Source: Variovorax boronicumulans
Lineage (GTDB): Bacteria > Pseudomonadota > Gammaproteobacteria > Burkholderiales > Burkholderiaceae_C
DNA: 64,000 nt
Reading direction: 5' to 3'
Assembly (NCBI RefSeq): GCF_019352895.1
Contig: NZ_JAAAFX010000014.1
Span: 1-64,000, forward strand
The notes beneath the pieces were generated by a model. The model was not told the DNA's origin. It saw nothing but the letters and a program-made list of their open reading frames with translations, and did not search any database. Shown here in pieces: positions 50,102-58,400 of this stretch. Every line of letters starts with the position of its first letter. Positions within the stretch are counted from its first letter, which is position 1. The translations under genes were made by a program, and so were the position numbers.

Positions 50102-51109
50102 TCAGTTCGTGGGGAGGTAGTCGAGGGTGACGTAGTCTTCGGGCTTGCCGCGCGTCGATGCGTCCATGCCGCCGTACTGCACCAGCAGGTCGAGCGAGTC
50201 GTTGACGTTCTTCATGGTCACGCGGAAGGGGCGCTGGTTGGCCGTTTCCTTGGTGTGATAGAGCGCCACGCTCTGCTTCATGCCGACGATCAGCGTGTCG
50301 CGCACACCGGCCTTGGGGTTGGCCTTGAGCATCGCATCGACCGCGGCCTCGGGGCTCTTCTCGGCGGCTTCGGCGGCCTTGGTCGAGGCACGCATGAAGC
50401 GCTTCACGAGGTCGCCGTTCTCGGCCAGGAAGGCCTTGTTGGTGATGATGCCGGAGCTGATCTGGTTCACGCCGGAGTCGGCGAAGCGGATCGGCGTGAC
50501 CGGCTTGCCGGTGGCGTCCTGCAGCTTGATGGCCTGGTCCATCACGTAGCCCAGCAGCAGGTCGGCCTGGCCGTTCATCACCGCATTGAGCTTGGTCTGG
50601 CCGTCGCCCGAGACGATCTTCACCTGGTCGGCCTTGATGTCGTTCATCTTGAGGAACAGCGGCCACATCTGCGACATCGAGTCGCCGGGCGTGACGGCCA
50701 CGGTCTTGCCGATGATGTCCTTCGGCGTCTTGATGTTCTTCTCGGTGAAGCCCATCACCGACATCGGGCTGACCTGGAACAGCACGCCGGTCGACTTCAG
50801 CGGCGCGCCCTTGGCGGCCGCCTTGATCATGGTCGTGACGTCGATGTAGCCGAAGGTCGCCGACTTGGCGGCCACGGCCTGCGCGGTCACGGCCGAGCCG
50901 CGGCCTTCCTGGATGTCGAGGTCGATGCCTTCCTCGGCATAGAAGCCCTTTTCCTTGCCGAGGAAGAAAGGCGCGTGCTCGCTGTAGAGGTACCAGTTGA
51001 GCATCAGGGTCACCTTCTCGGGCGCCTTGGTCTGCGCCTGCGCGGGCGCCATGGCCACCACCAGCGCCGCGGCGGTGGCGATCAATGCGGGGAAGCGGGT
51101 GTTCTTCAT
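50102..51109 (-). CDS. NMT1/THI5-like ABC substrate-binding protein
   Basis: This 335-residue periplasmic binding protein has a signal peptide over about residues 1-25 (AQA cleavage). The mature protein has VTLMLNWYLYSEHAPFFLGK and KGFYAEEGIDLDI, the hallmark of the NMT1/THI5-like group. Relatives bind pyrimidine precursors, sulfonates, nitrate or aromatic acids. The ligand here is presumably the substrate of the enolase-superfamily and ThDP enzymes (inference). Confidence 0.92.
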   Translation of the reverse strand: MKNTRFPALIATAAALVVAMAPAQAQTKAPEKVTLMLNWYLYSEHAPFFLGKEKGFYAEEGIDLDIQEGRGSAVTAQAVAAKSATFGYIDVTTMIKAAAKGAPLKSTGVLFQVSPMSVMGFTEKNIKTPKDIIGKTVAVTPGDSMSQMWPLFLKMNDIKADQVKIVSGDGQTKLNAVMNGQADLLLGYVMDQAIKLQDATGKPVTPIRFADSGVNQISSGIITNKAFLAENGDLVKRFMRASTKAAEAAEKSPEAAVDAMLKANPKAGVRDTLIVGMKQSVALYHTKETANQRPFRVTMKNVNDSLDLLVQYGGMDASTRGKPEDYVTLDYLPTN

Positions 51110-51155
51110 GGTGTGGTCTCCGTTGGGTTTGTCTGCTGGTTGTCTTGCGGGGAAA

Positions 51156-51929
51156 TCACTGCGCCGGGCGTTGCGAGGCGTGCCAGGGAATCATCAGGCG
51201 CTCGACCAGGTCGACGGCGACGAACAGGATCACGCCGATGCTCGACAGCACCACCAGGGCCGCGAACATCAGGGGCAGGTCGAAGTTGCCGTTGGCCACC
51301 TGCAGCACGTAGCCGATGCCCGAGTTGGAGCCGACGAACTCGCCGACCACCGCGCCGACCACGGCCAGCGTGACCGACACCTTGAGGCCGCTGAAGATCG
51401 CGGGCAGGGCCTGCGGCAGGCTGATCTTGAAGAAGGTCTGCAGGCGGCTCGCGCCCATCGAGCGCGCCAGGTCCAGCATGTCGGGCTCGACCGACTTGAA
51501 GCCCATCACCGTCGACACCACCACCGGGAAGAAGCCCAGCAGGAAGGCCGAGATGACCTTGGGAAAGATGCCGAAGCCGAACCACACCACGAACAGCGGT
51601 GCGATCGCGACCTTGGGGATGCTCTGCGAGAACACCAGCAGTGGATAGACATACGACTCGACCAGCCGCGAGTAGGCGATGACCATCGCCATCGGGATGC
51701 CGATGACGATCGTGAGCCCGAAGCCGCCCAGCGTGGCCAGCGTGGTCTTCCAGCTCTCAGCCAGCAGCCGCGGCCATTCGGCGATCAGCTGCTTGACCAC
51801 TTCCAGCGGCGGCGGCACCAGATAGGCCGGGATCTTGAACAGCCGGATGGCGAGGTCCCAGAGCACCAGCAGCACGACGATGAGAAAGAACGGGCGCAGG
51901 GCCGGGAGCAGAAGAAGCCTGCGAATCAT
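51156..51929 (-). CDS. Nitrate/taurine-type ABC transporter permease
   Basis: This 257-residue inner-membrane subunit has six predicted helices. The EAA-type loop DLARSMGASRLQTFFKISLP is typical of SsuC/TauC permeases. It is the first gene of the importer operon; the operator-like site at 51978-51998 lies 48 bases upstream of its start. Confidence 0.93.
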   Translation of the reverse strand: MIRRLLLLPALRPFFLIVVLLVLWDLAIRLFKIPAYLVPPPLEVVKQLIAEWPRLLAESWKTTLATLGGFGLTIVIGIPMAMVIAYSRLVESYVYPLLVFSQSIPKVAIAPLFVVWFGFGIFPKVISAFLLGFFPVVVSTVMGFKSVEPDMLDLARSMGASRLQTFFKISLPQALPAIFSGLKVSVTLAVVGAVVGEFVGSNSGIGYVLQVANGNFDLPLMFAALVVLSSIGVILFVAVDLVERLMIPWHASQRPAQ

Positions 51930-51977
51930 CGAGCGAAGTCTCCGGGAATGACGCGCGCGTCAAACCGACCGCGCAGC

Positions 51978-51998
51978 TAAGTAACCAAACGGTGAATT
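51978..51998. promoter_or_regulatory. Operator-like site 2 of the TetR regulon
   Basis: TAAGTAACCAAAC followed directly by GGTGAATT shares 17 of 21 bases with site 1 and 16 of 21 with site 3, in the same register. It lies between the permease start (51929) and the TetR stop (52061), in the promoter region of the importer operon. Confidence 0.7.
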
Positions 51999-52060
51999 GT
52001 TGGTGCGCGCAGGGGCCGTGTCAACGACACCAAGGGTAAGCACGGAGAGTCAGGCACCGG

Positions 52061-52720
52061 TCAGCGCAGGACGTAGCCCAGCACCATTTCGGTCATGTGC
52101 GAGAGGCGCTGCGCGAGCGCCTTGGGGGCGCGCAGGTCGCGCCCGAAGATCGCCGACAGCGTGGCGTTGTTCGAGAGGTAGAAGTAGCAGATCGAGGCGA
52201 TCGAGATGTAGAGCTGGATCGGGTCCACGCCGTCGCGGAACAGTTCGTCGCGCCGGCCGCGCTCGAGCACGTCGGCCAGCATTTGGACCAGTGGCGAGTT
52301 CATCTCCTGGATGCGTGCCGATTGCTTCAGGTGCACCGCCTGGTGCAGGTTCTCGCTGTTGAGCAGGGTGATGAACTCGGGATGCTCGAGGTAGTAGTGC
52401 CAGGTGAACGACACCAGCTGGCGCACCGCCTCGACCGGGTCCATCGCGTCGAGGTGCAGCGCCTGTTCGGCCGAACGGATGTCGGCGTAGGTGCGCTCGA
52501 GCACGGCCAGGAAAAGGTCGTCCTTGTTGCCGAAGTAGTAGTAGATGAGGCGCTTGTTGACGCCGGCCTGCTCGGCGATGCGGTCGACCCGCGCCCCGGC
52601 GAAGCCGCTCTGTGCAAACTCCTCCAGCGCGGCGGTCAGGATCGAGAGTTGCGACTTGTCGGCGTCGCGCGCGCGCGGCGCTGCGGCGGGCTTGGCGGGC
52701 TTTGAAGGAGAGGAGGCCAT
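52061..52720 (-). CDS. TetR family transcriptional regulator
   Basis: This 219-residue regulator has an N-terminal helix-turn-helix over about residues 22-70 (ILTAALEEFAQSGFAGARVD followed by RIAEQAGVNKRLIYYYFGN). The C-terminal ligand domain resembles that of RutR-like and related repressors. An Ala/Pro/Lys-rich leader precedes it. It lies in the middle of the catabolic island, diverges from the ThDP enzyme gene, and is the best candidate to bind the three 21-bp sites at 47692, 51978 and 52737. Confidence 0.92.
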   Translation of the reverse strand: MASSPSKPAKPAAAPRARDADKSQLSILTAALEEFAQSGFAGARVDRIAEQAGVNKRLIYYYFGNKDDLFLAVLERTYADIRSAEQALHLDAMDPVEAVRQLVSFTWHYYLEHPEFITLLNSENLHQAVHLKQSARIQEMNSPLVQMLADVLERGRRDELFRDGVDPIQLYISIASICYFYLSNNATLSAIFGRDLRAPKALAQRLSHMTEMVLGYVLR

Positions 52721-52736
52721 GTGCTGCTGTGTGTTC

Positions 52737-52757
52737 TAACTAACCGTTCGGGGAATT
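52737..52757. promoter_or_regulatory. Operator-like site 3 of the TetR regulon
   Basis: TAACTAACCGTTC followed by GGGGAATT matches the other two sites in register. It lies in the divergent region between tetR (start 52720) and the ThDP enzyme (start 52839), 17 bases from the tetR start, as expected for autorepression. Confidence 0.65.
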
Positions 52758-52838
52758 ATGGTCGGGCGGGCCGTGGCTGCCGCATGCGTGGCCGTCACGA
52801 TAATCTGTGGCTCCTTCATCCTTCGCATCGAACCTCCC

Positions 52839-54554
52839 ATGAGCGCACAGCAGGCCGGCCGCTTGATCGTTGAATGTCTGGTGGCGCAGGGCGTCGAACA
52901 CGCCTTCGGCGTGCCGGGCGAGAGCTACCTCGCGGTGCTCGAAGGTTTCCATGCGCACCGCGAGCGCATCCGCTTCATCGTCAACCGGCAGGAGGGCGGC
53001 GCGGCCTTCATGGCCGAGGCGCAGGGCAAGCTCACGGGCCGGCCCGGCATCTGCTTCGTCACGCGCGGGCCGGGCGCGACCAACGCGTCGATCGGTGTGC
53101 ACAACGCCTTCCAGGACTCGACGCCGATGGTGTTGTTCGTCGGCGACGTCGGCAGCGACTTCCGCGACCGCGAGGCCTTCCAGGAAGTCGACTACGGCAG
53201 CTTCTTCGGCCCGAGCACCAAGGGCTTCGCCAAGCGCGTGGAGCGCATCGACGATGCCGACCGCATCCCCGAGTACATCGCGCGTGCCTTCGCGACCGCG
53301 ATGAACGGCCGCCCCGGGCCGGTGGTGCTGGTGCTGCCCGAGGACATGCTGCGCTCGATGACTTCGGCCCGCCCGCTGGCGCGCGTCGAGGCGGTAGAGC
53401 CCTGGAGCGACCCCGGCGCGCTGCGCACGCTGCGCGAGTTGCTGATGAAGGCGCAGCGGCCCTTCGTGATCGCGGGCGGCGGCGGCTGGACGCCGCAGGC
53501 CGCGCAGGCGCTGCAGCGCTTCGCCGAGAACTGGCGGCTGCCGGTGGGCAACGCCTTCCGCTACCAGGACACCTTCGACAACCACCATCCGCTCTACGCA
53601 GGCGACGTCGGCATCGCGATCAACCCGAAGCTGGCCGCGCGGGTGAAGGAGGCCGATCTCGTCATCGCCATCGGCCCGCGGCTGGGCGAGATGACCACCA
53701 GCGGCTACACGCTGCTGGAAGCGCCGCGGCCGAAGCAGACGCTGGTCCATATCCATGCGAGCGCGGAAGAACTCAATCGCGTCTACCAGGCCGACCTGGC
53801 GATCAACGCCGGCATGAGCGCCGCGGCGCGCAGCCTGGAGGTGCTGAGCGCACCGCCCGAACTGCCGTGGGAGGACTGGACCGCGGCCGCGCATGCCGAC
53901 TACCTCGCGAACCTCGTGCCGCAGCCCCTGCCGGGACTGCCCGCCGACACGCCGCGTGGCGCGGTCGACATGGCCGCGGTCGTGGCGCTGCTGCAGCAGC
54001 ACCTGCCGGCCGATGCCGCCATCACCAACGGCGCGGGCAACTTCGCGAGCTGGGTGCACCGCTTCTTCCGCTACCACGGCCTGGCCAAGGGCCACAAGAC
54101 GCAGCTGGCGCCGACCAGCGGCGCGATGGGCTACGGCGTGCCGGCCGGCATCGCCTGCAACCTCACGACCGGCCGCGTGGCGTTCACGATTGCGGGCGAC
54201 GGCGATTTCCTGATGAACGGGCAGGAGCTGGCCACGGCCGCGCAGCACGGCGGCAAGAGCATCATCGTGCTGCTCGACAACAGCATGTTCGGCACCATCC
54301 GGATGCACCAGGAGCGCGACTATCCGCGGCATGTGAGCGGCACAGGGTTGCGCAACCCCGACTTCTGCGCGCTGGCGCGCGCCTACGGCTATGCGGCCGA
54401 ACGCGTGACGGCCACCGATCAGTTCGAGGCGGCGCTGCTGCGGGCGCTGGCCGCCGACACCGGCACCCTGATCGAGATTCCCTTCGACCCCGAGGTGATC
54501 ACCACGCGCGTCACGCTGAGCGCGATCACCAAGGCGGCACAGGCGAAGGCCTGA
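52839..54554 (+). CDS. Thiamine diphosphate-binding enzyme (acetolactate synthase-like)
   Basis: The 571-residue ThDP enzyme has three domains in the usual order: PYR domain with the activating glutamate (Glu52 in NRQEGGAAFMAEA), central domain, and PP domain with the GDG...N metal-ThDP motif in IAGDGDFLMNGQE (about residues 452-462). Family options are acetolactate synthase, benzoylformate decarboxylase, glyoxylate carboligase and sulfoacetaldehyde acetyltransferase; the substrate is not decided. ATG at 52839 matches the usual start; the 27-codon extension upstream crosses operator site 3. It diverges from tetR. Confidence 0.9.
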   Translation: MSAQQAGRLIVECLVAQGVEHAFGVPGESYLAVLEGFHAHRERIRFIVNRQEGGAAFMAEAQGKLTGRPGICFVTRGPGATNASIGVHNAFQDSTPMVLFVGDVGSDFRDREAFQEVDYGSFFGPSTKGFAKRVERIDDADRIPEYIARAFATAMNGRPGPVVLVLPEDMLRSMTSARPLARVEAVEPWSDPGALRTLRELLMKAQRPFVIAGGGGWTPQAAQALQRFAENWRLPVGNAFRYQDTFDNHHPLYAGDVGIAINPKLAARVKEADLVIAIGPRLGEMTTSGYTLLEAPRPKQTLVHIHASAEELNRVYQADLAINAGMSAAARSLEVLSAPPELPWEDWTAAAHADYLANLVPQPLPGLPADTPRGAVDMAAVVALLQQHLPADAAITNGAGNFASWVHRFFRYHGLAKGHKTQLAPTSGAMGYGVPAGIACNLTTGRVAFTIAGDGDFLMNGQELATAAQHGGKSIIVLLDNSMFGTIRMHQERDYPRHVSGTGLRNPDFCALARAYGYAAERVTATDQFEAALLRALAADTGTLIEIPFDPEVITTRVTLSAITKAAQAKA

Positions 54555-54584
54555 CGGATGCGTTTGCGCTGAGCGCAGGCCAAA

Positions 54585-54610
54585 AAAAAGCCGGCGCGAG
54601 CCGGCTTTTT
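54585..54610. terminator. Bidirectional intrinsic terminator
   Basis: AAAAAGCCGGC-GCGA-GCCGGCTTTTT is a stable hairpin with an A-run before and a T-run after. It serves the ThDP enzyme gene on the plus strand and the convergent SWIB gene on the minus strand. Confidence 0.92.
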
Positions 54611-54636
54611 GCTTCAGCGCACGAGGCGCCGACAAC

Positions 54637-55083
54637 TCACTTGACGTGCTTGCCGATCAGCGCGGCCAGTTCGAACATCGAGACCTGTGGCTTGCCGAAG
54701 ATTTCCTTCAGCTTGGCATCGGCGTTGATGTTGCGCTTGTTGGCCTTGTCTTGAAGATTGTTCTTCTTGATGTAGTCCCACAGCTTGCTCACGACGGCGG
54801 TGCGCGGCAGCGGCGTCGAGCCGACGACGGCGGCCAGTGCTGGGCTGGGGGTCAGGGCCTTCATGAACGCGGCGTTGGGCGTGCGCTTCTTGGCAGGAGC
54901 GGCGGCCTTCTTCGCGGGTGCTGCCTTCTTTGCAGGAGCAGCAGCCTTCTTCGCGGGAGCAGCGGCCTTCTTCGCCGGTGCAGCAGCCTTCTTCGCGGGC
55001 GCAGCGGCCTTCTTTGCCGGAGCAGCGGGAGCGGCCTTCTTTGCGGGCGCTTTGGTGGCCGGAGCCTTCTTTGCAGTTGCCAT
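54637..55083 (-). CDS. SWIB/MDM2 domain protein with lysine-alanine-proline repeats
   Basis: This 148-residue basic protein has two parts. Residues about 5-67 are repeats of the AAPAKK type, like the tails of histone H1 and bacterial nucleoid proteins. Residues about 68-148 form a SWIB domain (LWDYIKKNNLQDKANKRNIN, then LKEIFGK and MFELAALIGKHV). Such proteins occur in Chlamydia and many Burkholderiales and probably bind DNA or chromatin; the function is not established. ATG at 55083 has an AAAGGA site. The 24-bp DNA repeats that encode the tail (54883-55071) could change in number by slippage. Confidence 0.9.
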   Translation of the reverse strand: MATAKKAPATKAPAKKAAPAAPAKKAAAPAKKAAAPAKKAAAPAKKAAAPAKKAAPAKKAAAPAKKRTPNAAFMKALTPSPALAAVVGSTPLPRTAVVSKLWDYIKKNNLQDKANKRNINADAKLKEIFGKPQVSMFELAALIGKHVK

Positions 55084-55266
55084 GGTTGATTTCCTTTTTT
55101 GGTTGGACATTTCACCAATGAAAAGCTGCGTCTCCACTGGCAGATCGCATGCTAATGGAGAAGAAACGCGTTTCCAAGGGGAAAAGGGACTTTTTCATTG
55201 GGCGCTGTTGTTTTTTCAGAGGGGCGAGCGCGTGTCGTCGCCGGGCGATGCGCTCCAGCGCCCGCA

Positions 55267-56205
55267 TCAGTGGATCGATGGCGCGTTGCGCCGCGCAGGC
55301 CAGGTGGCGAGAACGACCCCCGCCAGCGCCGCCGCGAAGGCCAGGATCTGCGCGCCGCCGAGCGATTCGCCGAGCACCAGCACGCCCACCAGCGCCGCAC
55401 TCACGGGCAGCATCACGCTGAACACCCCGGCCTGCGCCGCGGGCACGTGCTTGAGGCCGGTCATCCAGAGCCACACGGTCCAGATGCTGGCGGCCAGCGC
55501 ATAGAGCACCAGCAGGCCCCAGGTGCCAGCGCCCACCGCGGCGAAGTCGAACTTCAGCGCGAACCAGAGGCCGAAGGGCGTCGAGAGCACGAAGCCCCAG
55601 AGGTTGATCAGCGAGGAGATGCGCTTGGGGCCGAGGCGACCGGTCAGCGACTTGCCGATCACCGCATAGGCGGCTTCGCAGAGCACCGCGCAGAACACCA
55701 GCAGGTTGCCGAGCCATGGCATCGCGCTGCGCGGCGCGTCGGTGGGCGCGCTGGCATGCGCGGGCGACAGCGCCAGCAGGCCGATGCCGGCGGCCGCGCA
55801 GCCGATCGCCAGGCCGATGCGCCAGCCGATGCGCTCGCGCAGGAAGATCCAGCTGGCCACCGCGACCACCGCCGGGATCGACGCCATGATCACGCCGGCC
55901 GAGACCGCGCTGGTCATGCTCACGCCGAACAGCATGCAGACCGAGAACAGGAAGTTGCCGAGGAAGGATTCGAGGAAGACCAGGCCGCGCGTGCGGCGGG
56001 TCATGGGCGGCTCGTCGGCGGGGCGCTTGAGCCAGTGCGGCATCGCCAGCGCGGCGATGCCGAAGCGCAGCCAGGCCAGCAGCAGCACCGGGAAGGCCGC
56101 GACCAGCGGCTTGGACAGGGCCACATAAGTGCCCACCAACGTCATGCTGAGCGCGAGGCAGCCGTAGGCGACCAGGCGGCGCGGGTCGGGAGCGGTGTGG
56201 TTCAC
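55267..56205 (-). CDS. DMT (EamA) family transporter
   Basis: This 312-residue inner-membrane protein has ten predicted helices in two EamA repeats (about residues 10-150 and 165-300). Members export amino acids or other metabolites; the substrate is unknown. The GTG at 56205 is the only reasonable upstream start, with the first helix beginning about 10 residues later. It diverges from the gamma-glutamylcyclotransferase-like gene with under 40 bp between starts, so the promoters must overlap the coding ends. Confidence 0.87.
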   Translation of the reverse strand: MNHTAPDPRRLVAYGCLALSMTLVGTYVALSKPLVAAFPVLLLAWLRFGIAALAMPHWLKRPADEPPMTRRTRGLVFLESFLGNFLFSVCMLFGVSMTSAVSAGVIMASIPAVVAVASWIFLRERIGWRIGLAIGCAAAGIGLLALSPAHASAPTDAPRSAMPWLGNLLVFCAVLCEAAYAVIGKSLTGRLGPKRISSLINLWGFVLSTPFGLWFALKFDFAAVGAGTWGLLVLYALAASIWTVWLWMTGLKHVPAAQAGVFSVMLPVSAALVGVLVLGESLGGAQILAFAAALAGVVLATWPARRNAPSIH

Positions 56206-56223
56206 TGGAGGGCGATCGAATCG

Positions 56224-56676
56224 ATGAAGAGATTGAATTCAATGATGCCCCATCGCAGTGCGCCGCCACGCTTCGCCCATGTCTTCGTCTACGGCACGCT
56301 GCGCCGCGGCGGCTCCAACGACATCGCGCGCTACCGGCCCGCGCCGCGGTTCGTGGGCGAGGCCTTCATCGCGGCCACGCTCCACGACCTGGGCAGCTAT
56401 CCGGGCGCGGTGCTCGGCGGCGACGCGCGGCTGCGCGGCGAGGTCTACCGCATCACGCCCGAGGTCGAGGCGGCGCTCGACCTGCTCGAGGACGTGCGGG
56501 CCGACGGCACGGGCGAATACCTGCGGCGCGAACTGAGCGTCGAGGTGGGCGGCCTGCGCCTGCAGTGTCTGGTCTATGAACTGCATCCGGAACGCGTGGC
56601 AGGGCGGCCGGTGATCGGGGCCGGCGACTGGTTCGCGGCCCCGGGTGCGCGCCGCGATTTCACCCGTAGAAATTGA
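56224..56676 (+). CDS. Gamma-glutamylcyclotransferase-like protein (YtfP/AIG2 type)
   Basis: This is a 150-residue protein. The family-typical VFVYGTLRRGGSND opens the fold, and the catalytic glutamate is expected in the ALDLLEDVRADG region, where an acidic pair is present. Relatives act on gamma-glutamyl amines or are uncharacterised. The start is uncertain: ATG at 56224 has GGAGGG 11 bases upstream; ATG at 56242 or 56245 is the alternative. Confidence 0.83.
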   Translation: MKRLNSMMPHRSAPPRFAHVFVYGTLRRGGSNDIARYRPAPRFVGEAFIAATLHDLGSYPGAVLGGDARLRGEVYRITPEVEAALDLLEDVRADGTGEYLRRELSVEVGGLRLQCLVYELHPERVAGRPVIGAGDWFAAPGARRDFTRRN

Positions 56677-56716
56677 TTTTGCAATGCGGAAAGACGACGT
56701 GTTGCAGCGCAGTATT

Positions 56717-56735
56717 TTTTCTCAATATGAGAAAA
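56717..56735. promoter_or_regulatory. Inverted repeat upstream of aceA
   Basis: TTTTCTCA-ATA-TGAGAAAA is a perfect 8-3-8 dyad 156 bases before the aceA start. No T-run follows, so it is more likely a protein-binding site than a terminator. Confidence 0.5.
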
Positions 56736-56791
56736 CAAATTCCGCATAGAGAAAAACACTCTCTAACCTGTTGATTTTGCTTGATTAAAAA

Positions 56792-56811
56792 TATGTCTTA
56801 TATAAGACATA
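56792..56811. promoter_or_regulatory. 20-bp palindrome overlapping the probable aceA promoter
   Basis: TATGTCTTATATAAGACATA is a perfect palindrome. The last half continues as a second overlapping copy of ATAAGACA (56809-56816). A plausible promoter (TTGCTT at 56777-56782, TATATA at 56799-56804, 16-bp spacer) is covered by it, so binding there would block transcription. The form suits a GntR-like dimer; the regulator is not in this window. Confidence 0.65.
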
Positions 56812-56891
56812 AGACAGAGGTCTCGGGACTACAGTGGATGCCAAGGCCTCGCGCCGAACCGATCCAAATCAACCCACCTCCGGAGTCACTC

Positions 56892-58223
56892 ATGCCCCAG
56901 AATTTCACCGAACAGCTCAGCCGTGAACAGCAGATCGCCGCCCTCGAGAAGGACTGGGCGAGCAACCCGCGCTGGAAGGGCGTCAAGCGCGGCTACAGCG
57001 CCGCCGACGTGGTGCGTCTGCGCGGTTCGCTGCCCATCGAGCACACGCTGGCCAAGCGCGGCGCCGAGAAGCTCTGGGACAAGATCAACGGCGGTGCCAA
57101 GAAGGGCTACGTGAACGCCTTCGGCGCGATCTCCGCCGGCCAGGCGATGCAGCAGGCCAAGGCCGGCCTCGAAGCCGTGTACCTGTCGGGCTGGCAGGTC
57201 GCCGCCGACGGCAACACCTCGGAGACCATGTATCCCGACCAGTCGCTGTATGCCTACGACTCGGTGCCGACGATGGTCCGCCGCATCAACAACACCTTCA
57301 AGCGCGCCGACGAAATCCAGTGGGGCCGTGGCATCAACCCGGGCGACAAGGAGTTCATCGACTACTTCCTGCCGATCGTGGCCGACGCCGAAGCCGGTTT
57401 CGGCGGCGTGCTGAACGCCTTCGAGCTGATGAAGAACATGATCGCTTCCGGCGCGGCGGGCGTGCACTTCGAAGACCAGCTGGCGGCCGTGAAGAAGTGC
57501 GGCCACATGGGCGGCAAGGTGCTGGTGCCCACGCATGAAGCCTGCGAGAAGCTGATCTCGGCGCGCTTCGCCGCCGACGTGATGGGCGTGCCCACCATCG
57601 TGCTGGCCCGCACCGATGCCGAAGCCGCCAACCTGATCACTTCCGACCACGACGCCAACGACAAGCGCTTCCTGACCGGCGAGCGCACGCCTGAAGGCTT
57701 CTACCGCGTCAAGAACGGCCTGGAGCAGGCCATCAGCCGCGGCGTGGCCTACGCCCCCTACGCCGATCTGGTGTGGTGCGAAACCGGCGTGCCGGACATC
57801 GGCTTCGCCCGTGAATTCGCGCAGGCCGTGCACGCCGCCTGCCCGGGCAAGCTGCTGTCGTACAACTGCTCGCCTTCCTTCAACTGGAAGAAGAACCTCG
57901 ACGACAAGCAGATCGCCTCGTTCCAGGAAGACCTGTCCGAGCTGGGCTACAAGTACCAGTTCATCACGCTGGCCGGCATCCACATCAACTGGTACAACAC
58001 CTTCCAGTTCGCCCATGCGTACGCCAACGGCGAAGGCATGAAGCACTACGTGAACATGGTTCAGGAACCCGAGTTCGCCGCACGCGACAAGGGCTACACC
58101 TTCGTGTCGCACCAGCAGGAAGTCGGCGCCGGCTACTTCGACGACGTGACCACCGTGATCCAGGGCGGCTCGTCCAGCGTCAAGGCGCTGACCGGCTCGA
58201 CCGAGGAAGAGCAGTTCCACTGA
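56892..58223 (+). CDS. aceA: Isocitrate lyase
   Basis: The 443-residue glyoxylate-shunt enzyme splits isocitrate into glyoxylate and succinate during growth on acetate or fatty acids. The catalytic signature KKCGHMGGK with the active cysteine (Cys203) is present, as are WQVAADGN and NCSPSFNWKK. ATG at 56892 has GGAG upstream and matches the family start; the longer frame upstream runs over the palindrome. No malate synthase gene is adjacent. Confidence 0.97.
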   Translation: MPQNFTEQLSREQQIAALEKDWASNPRWKGVKRGYSAADVVRLRGSLPIEHTLAKRGAEKLWDKINGGAKKGYVNAFGAISAGQAMQQAKAGLEAVYLSGWQVAADGNTSETMYPDQSLYAYDSVPTMVRRINNTFKRADEIQWGRGINPGDKEFIDYFLPIVADAEAGFGGVLNAFELMKNMIASGAAGVHFEDQLAAVKKCGHMGGKVLVPTHEACEKLISARFAADVMGVPTIVLARTDAEAANLITSDHDANDKRFLTGERTPEGFYRVKNGLEQAISRGVAYAPYADLVWCETGVPDIGFAREFAQAVHAACPGKLLSYNCSPSFNWKKNLDDKQIASFQEDLSELGYKYQFITLAGIHINWYNTFQFAHAYANGEGMKHYVNMVQEPEFAARDKGYTFVSHQQEVGAGYFDDVTTVIQGGSSSVKALTGSTEEEQFH

Positions 58224-58245
58224 TCGGCCCCTGCGCTGCACCAGG

Positions 58246-58272
58246 AGCCCGGCCCCGTGCCGGGCTTTTTTT
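58246..58272 (+). terminator. Intrinsic terminator of aceA
   Basis: AGCCCGGC (58246-58253) pairs with GCCGGGCT (58259-58266) around CCCGT, followed by a long T-run. It lies 23 bases after the aceA stop. Confidence 0.93.
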
Positions 58273-58333
58273 GCGTCCGCTGTTAAACTCGGCCCTCTCT
58301 GCTCCTCACAAGAACGGGAAAGGCATTCTGGTT

Positions 58334-58399
58334 ATGACACCGCGAACTACGTCCGACGCATTCCACGGCGCTTCCACCTTCGAAGGAACGCGCCGGTAA
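58334..58399 (+). CDS. Predicted threonine-rich leader peptide of thrS (attenuator)
   Basis: This is a 21-codon open frame beginning M-T-P-R-T-T and ending in R-R before TAA at 58397-58399. Five of its 21 residues are threonine (positions 2, 5, 6, 15 and 19). The first two use ACA and ACT, codons that are rare in such GC-rich genomes. A GGGAAAGG site (58316-58323) lies 10 bases upstream. It is followed immediately by one arm of an antiterminator and then by a terminator, the standard layout of amino acid attenuation. This gene has not been seen experimentally; the call rests on layout and composition. Confidence 0.65.
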   Translation: MTPRTTSDAFHGASTFEGTRR

Positions 58400-58400
58400 T

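Noticed and set aside
58246..58272. The aceA terminator as part of the thrS attenuator
   Set aside because: It lies right after the aceA stop and upstream of the leader peptide, so it fits simple termination of aceA.
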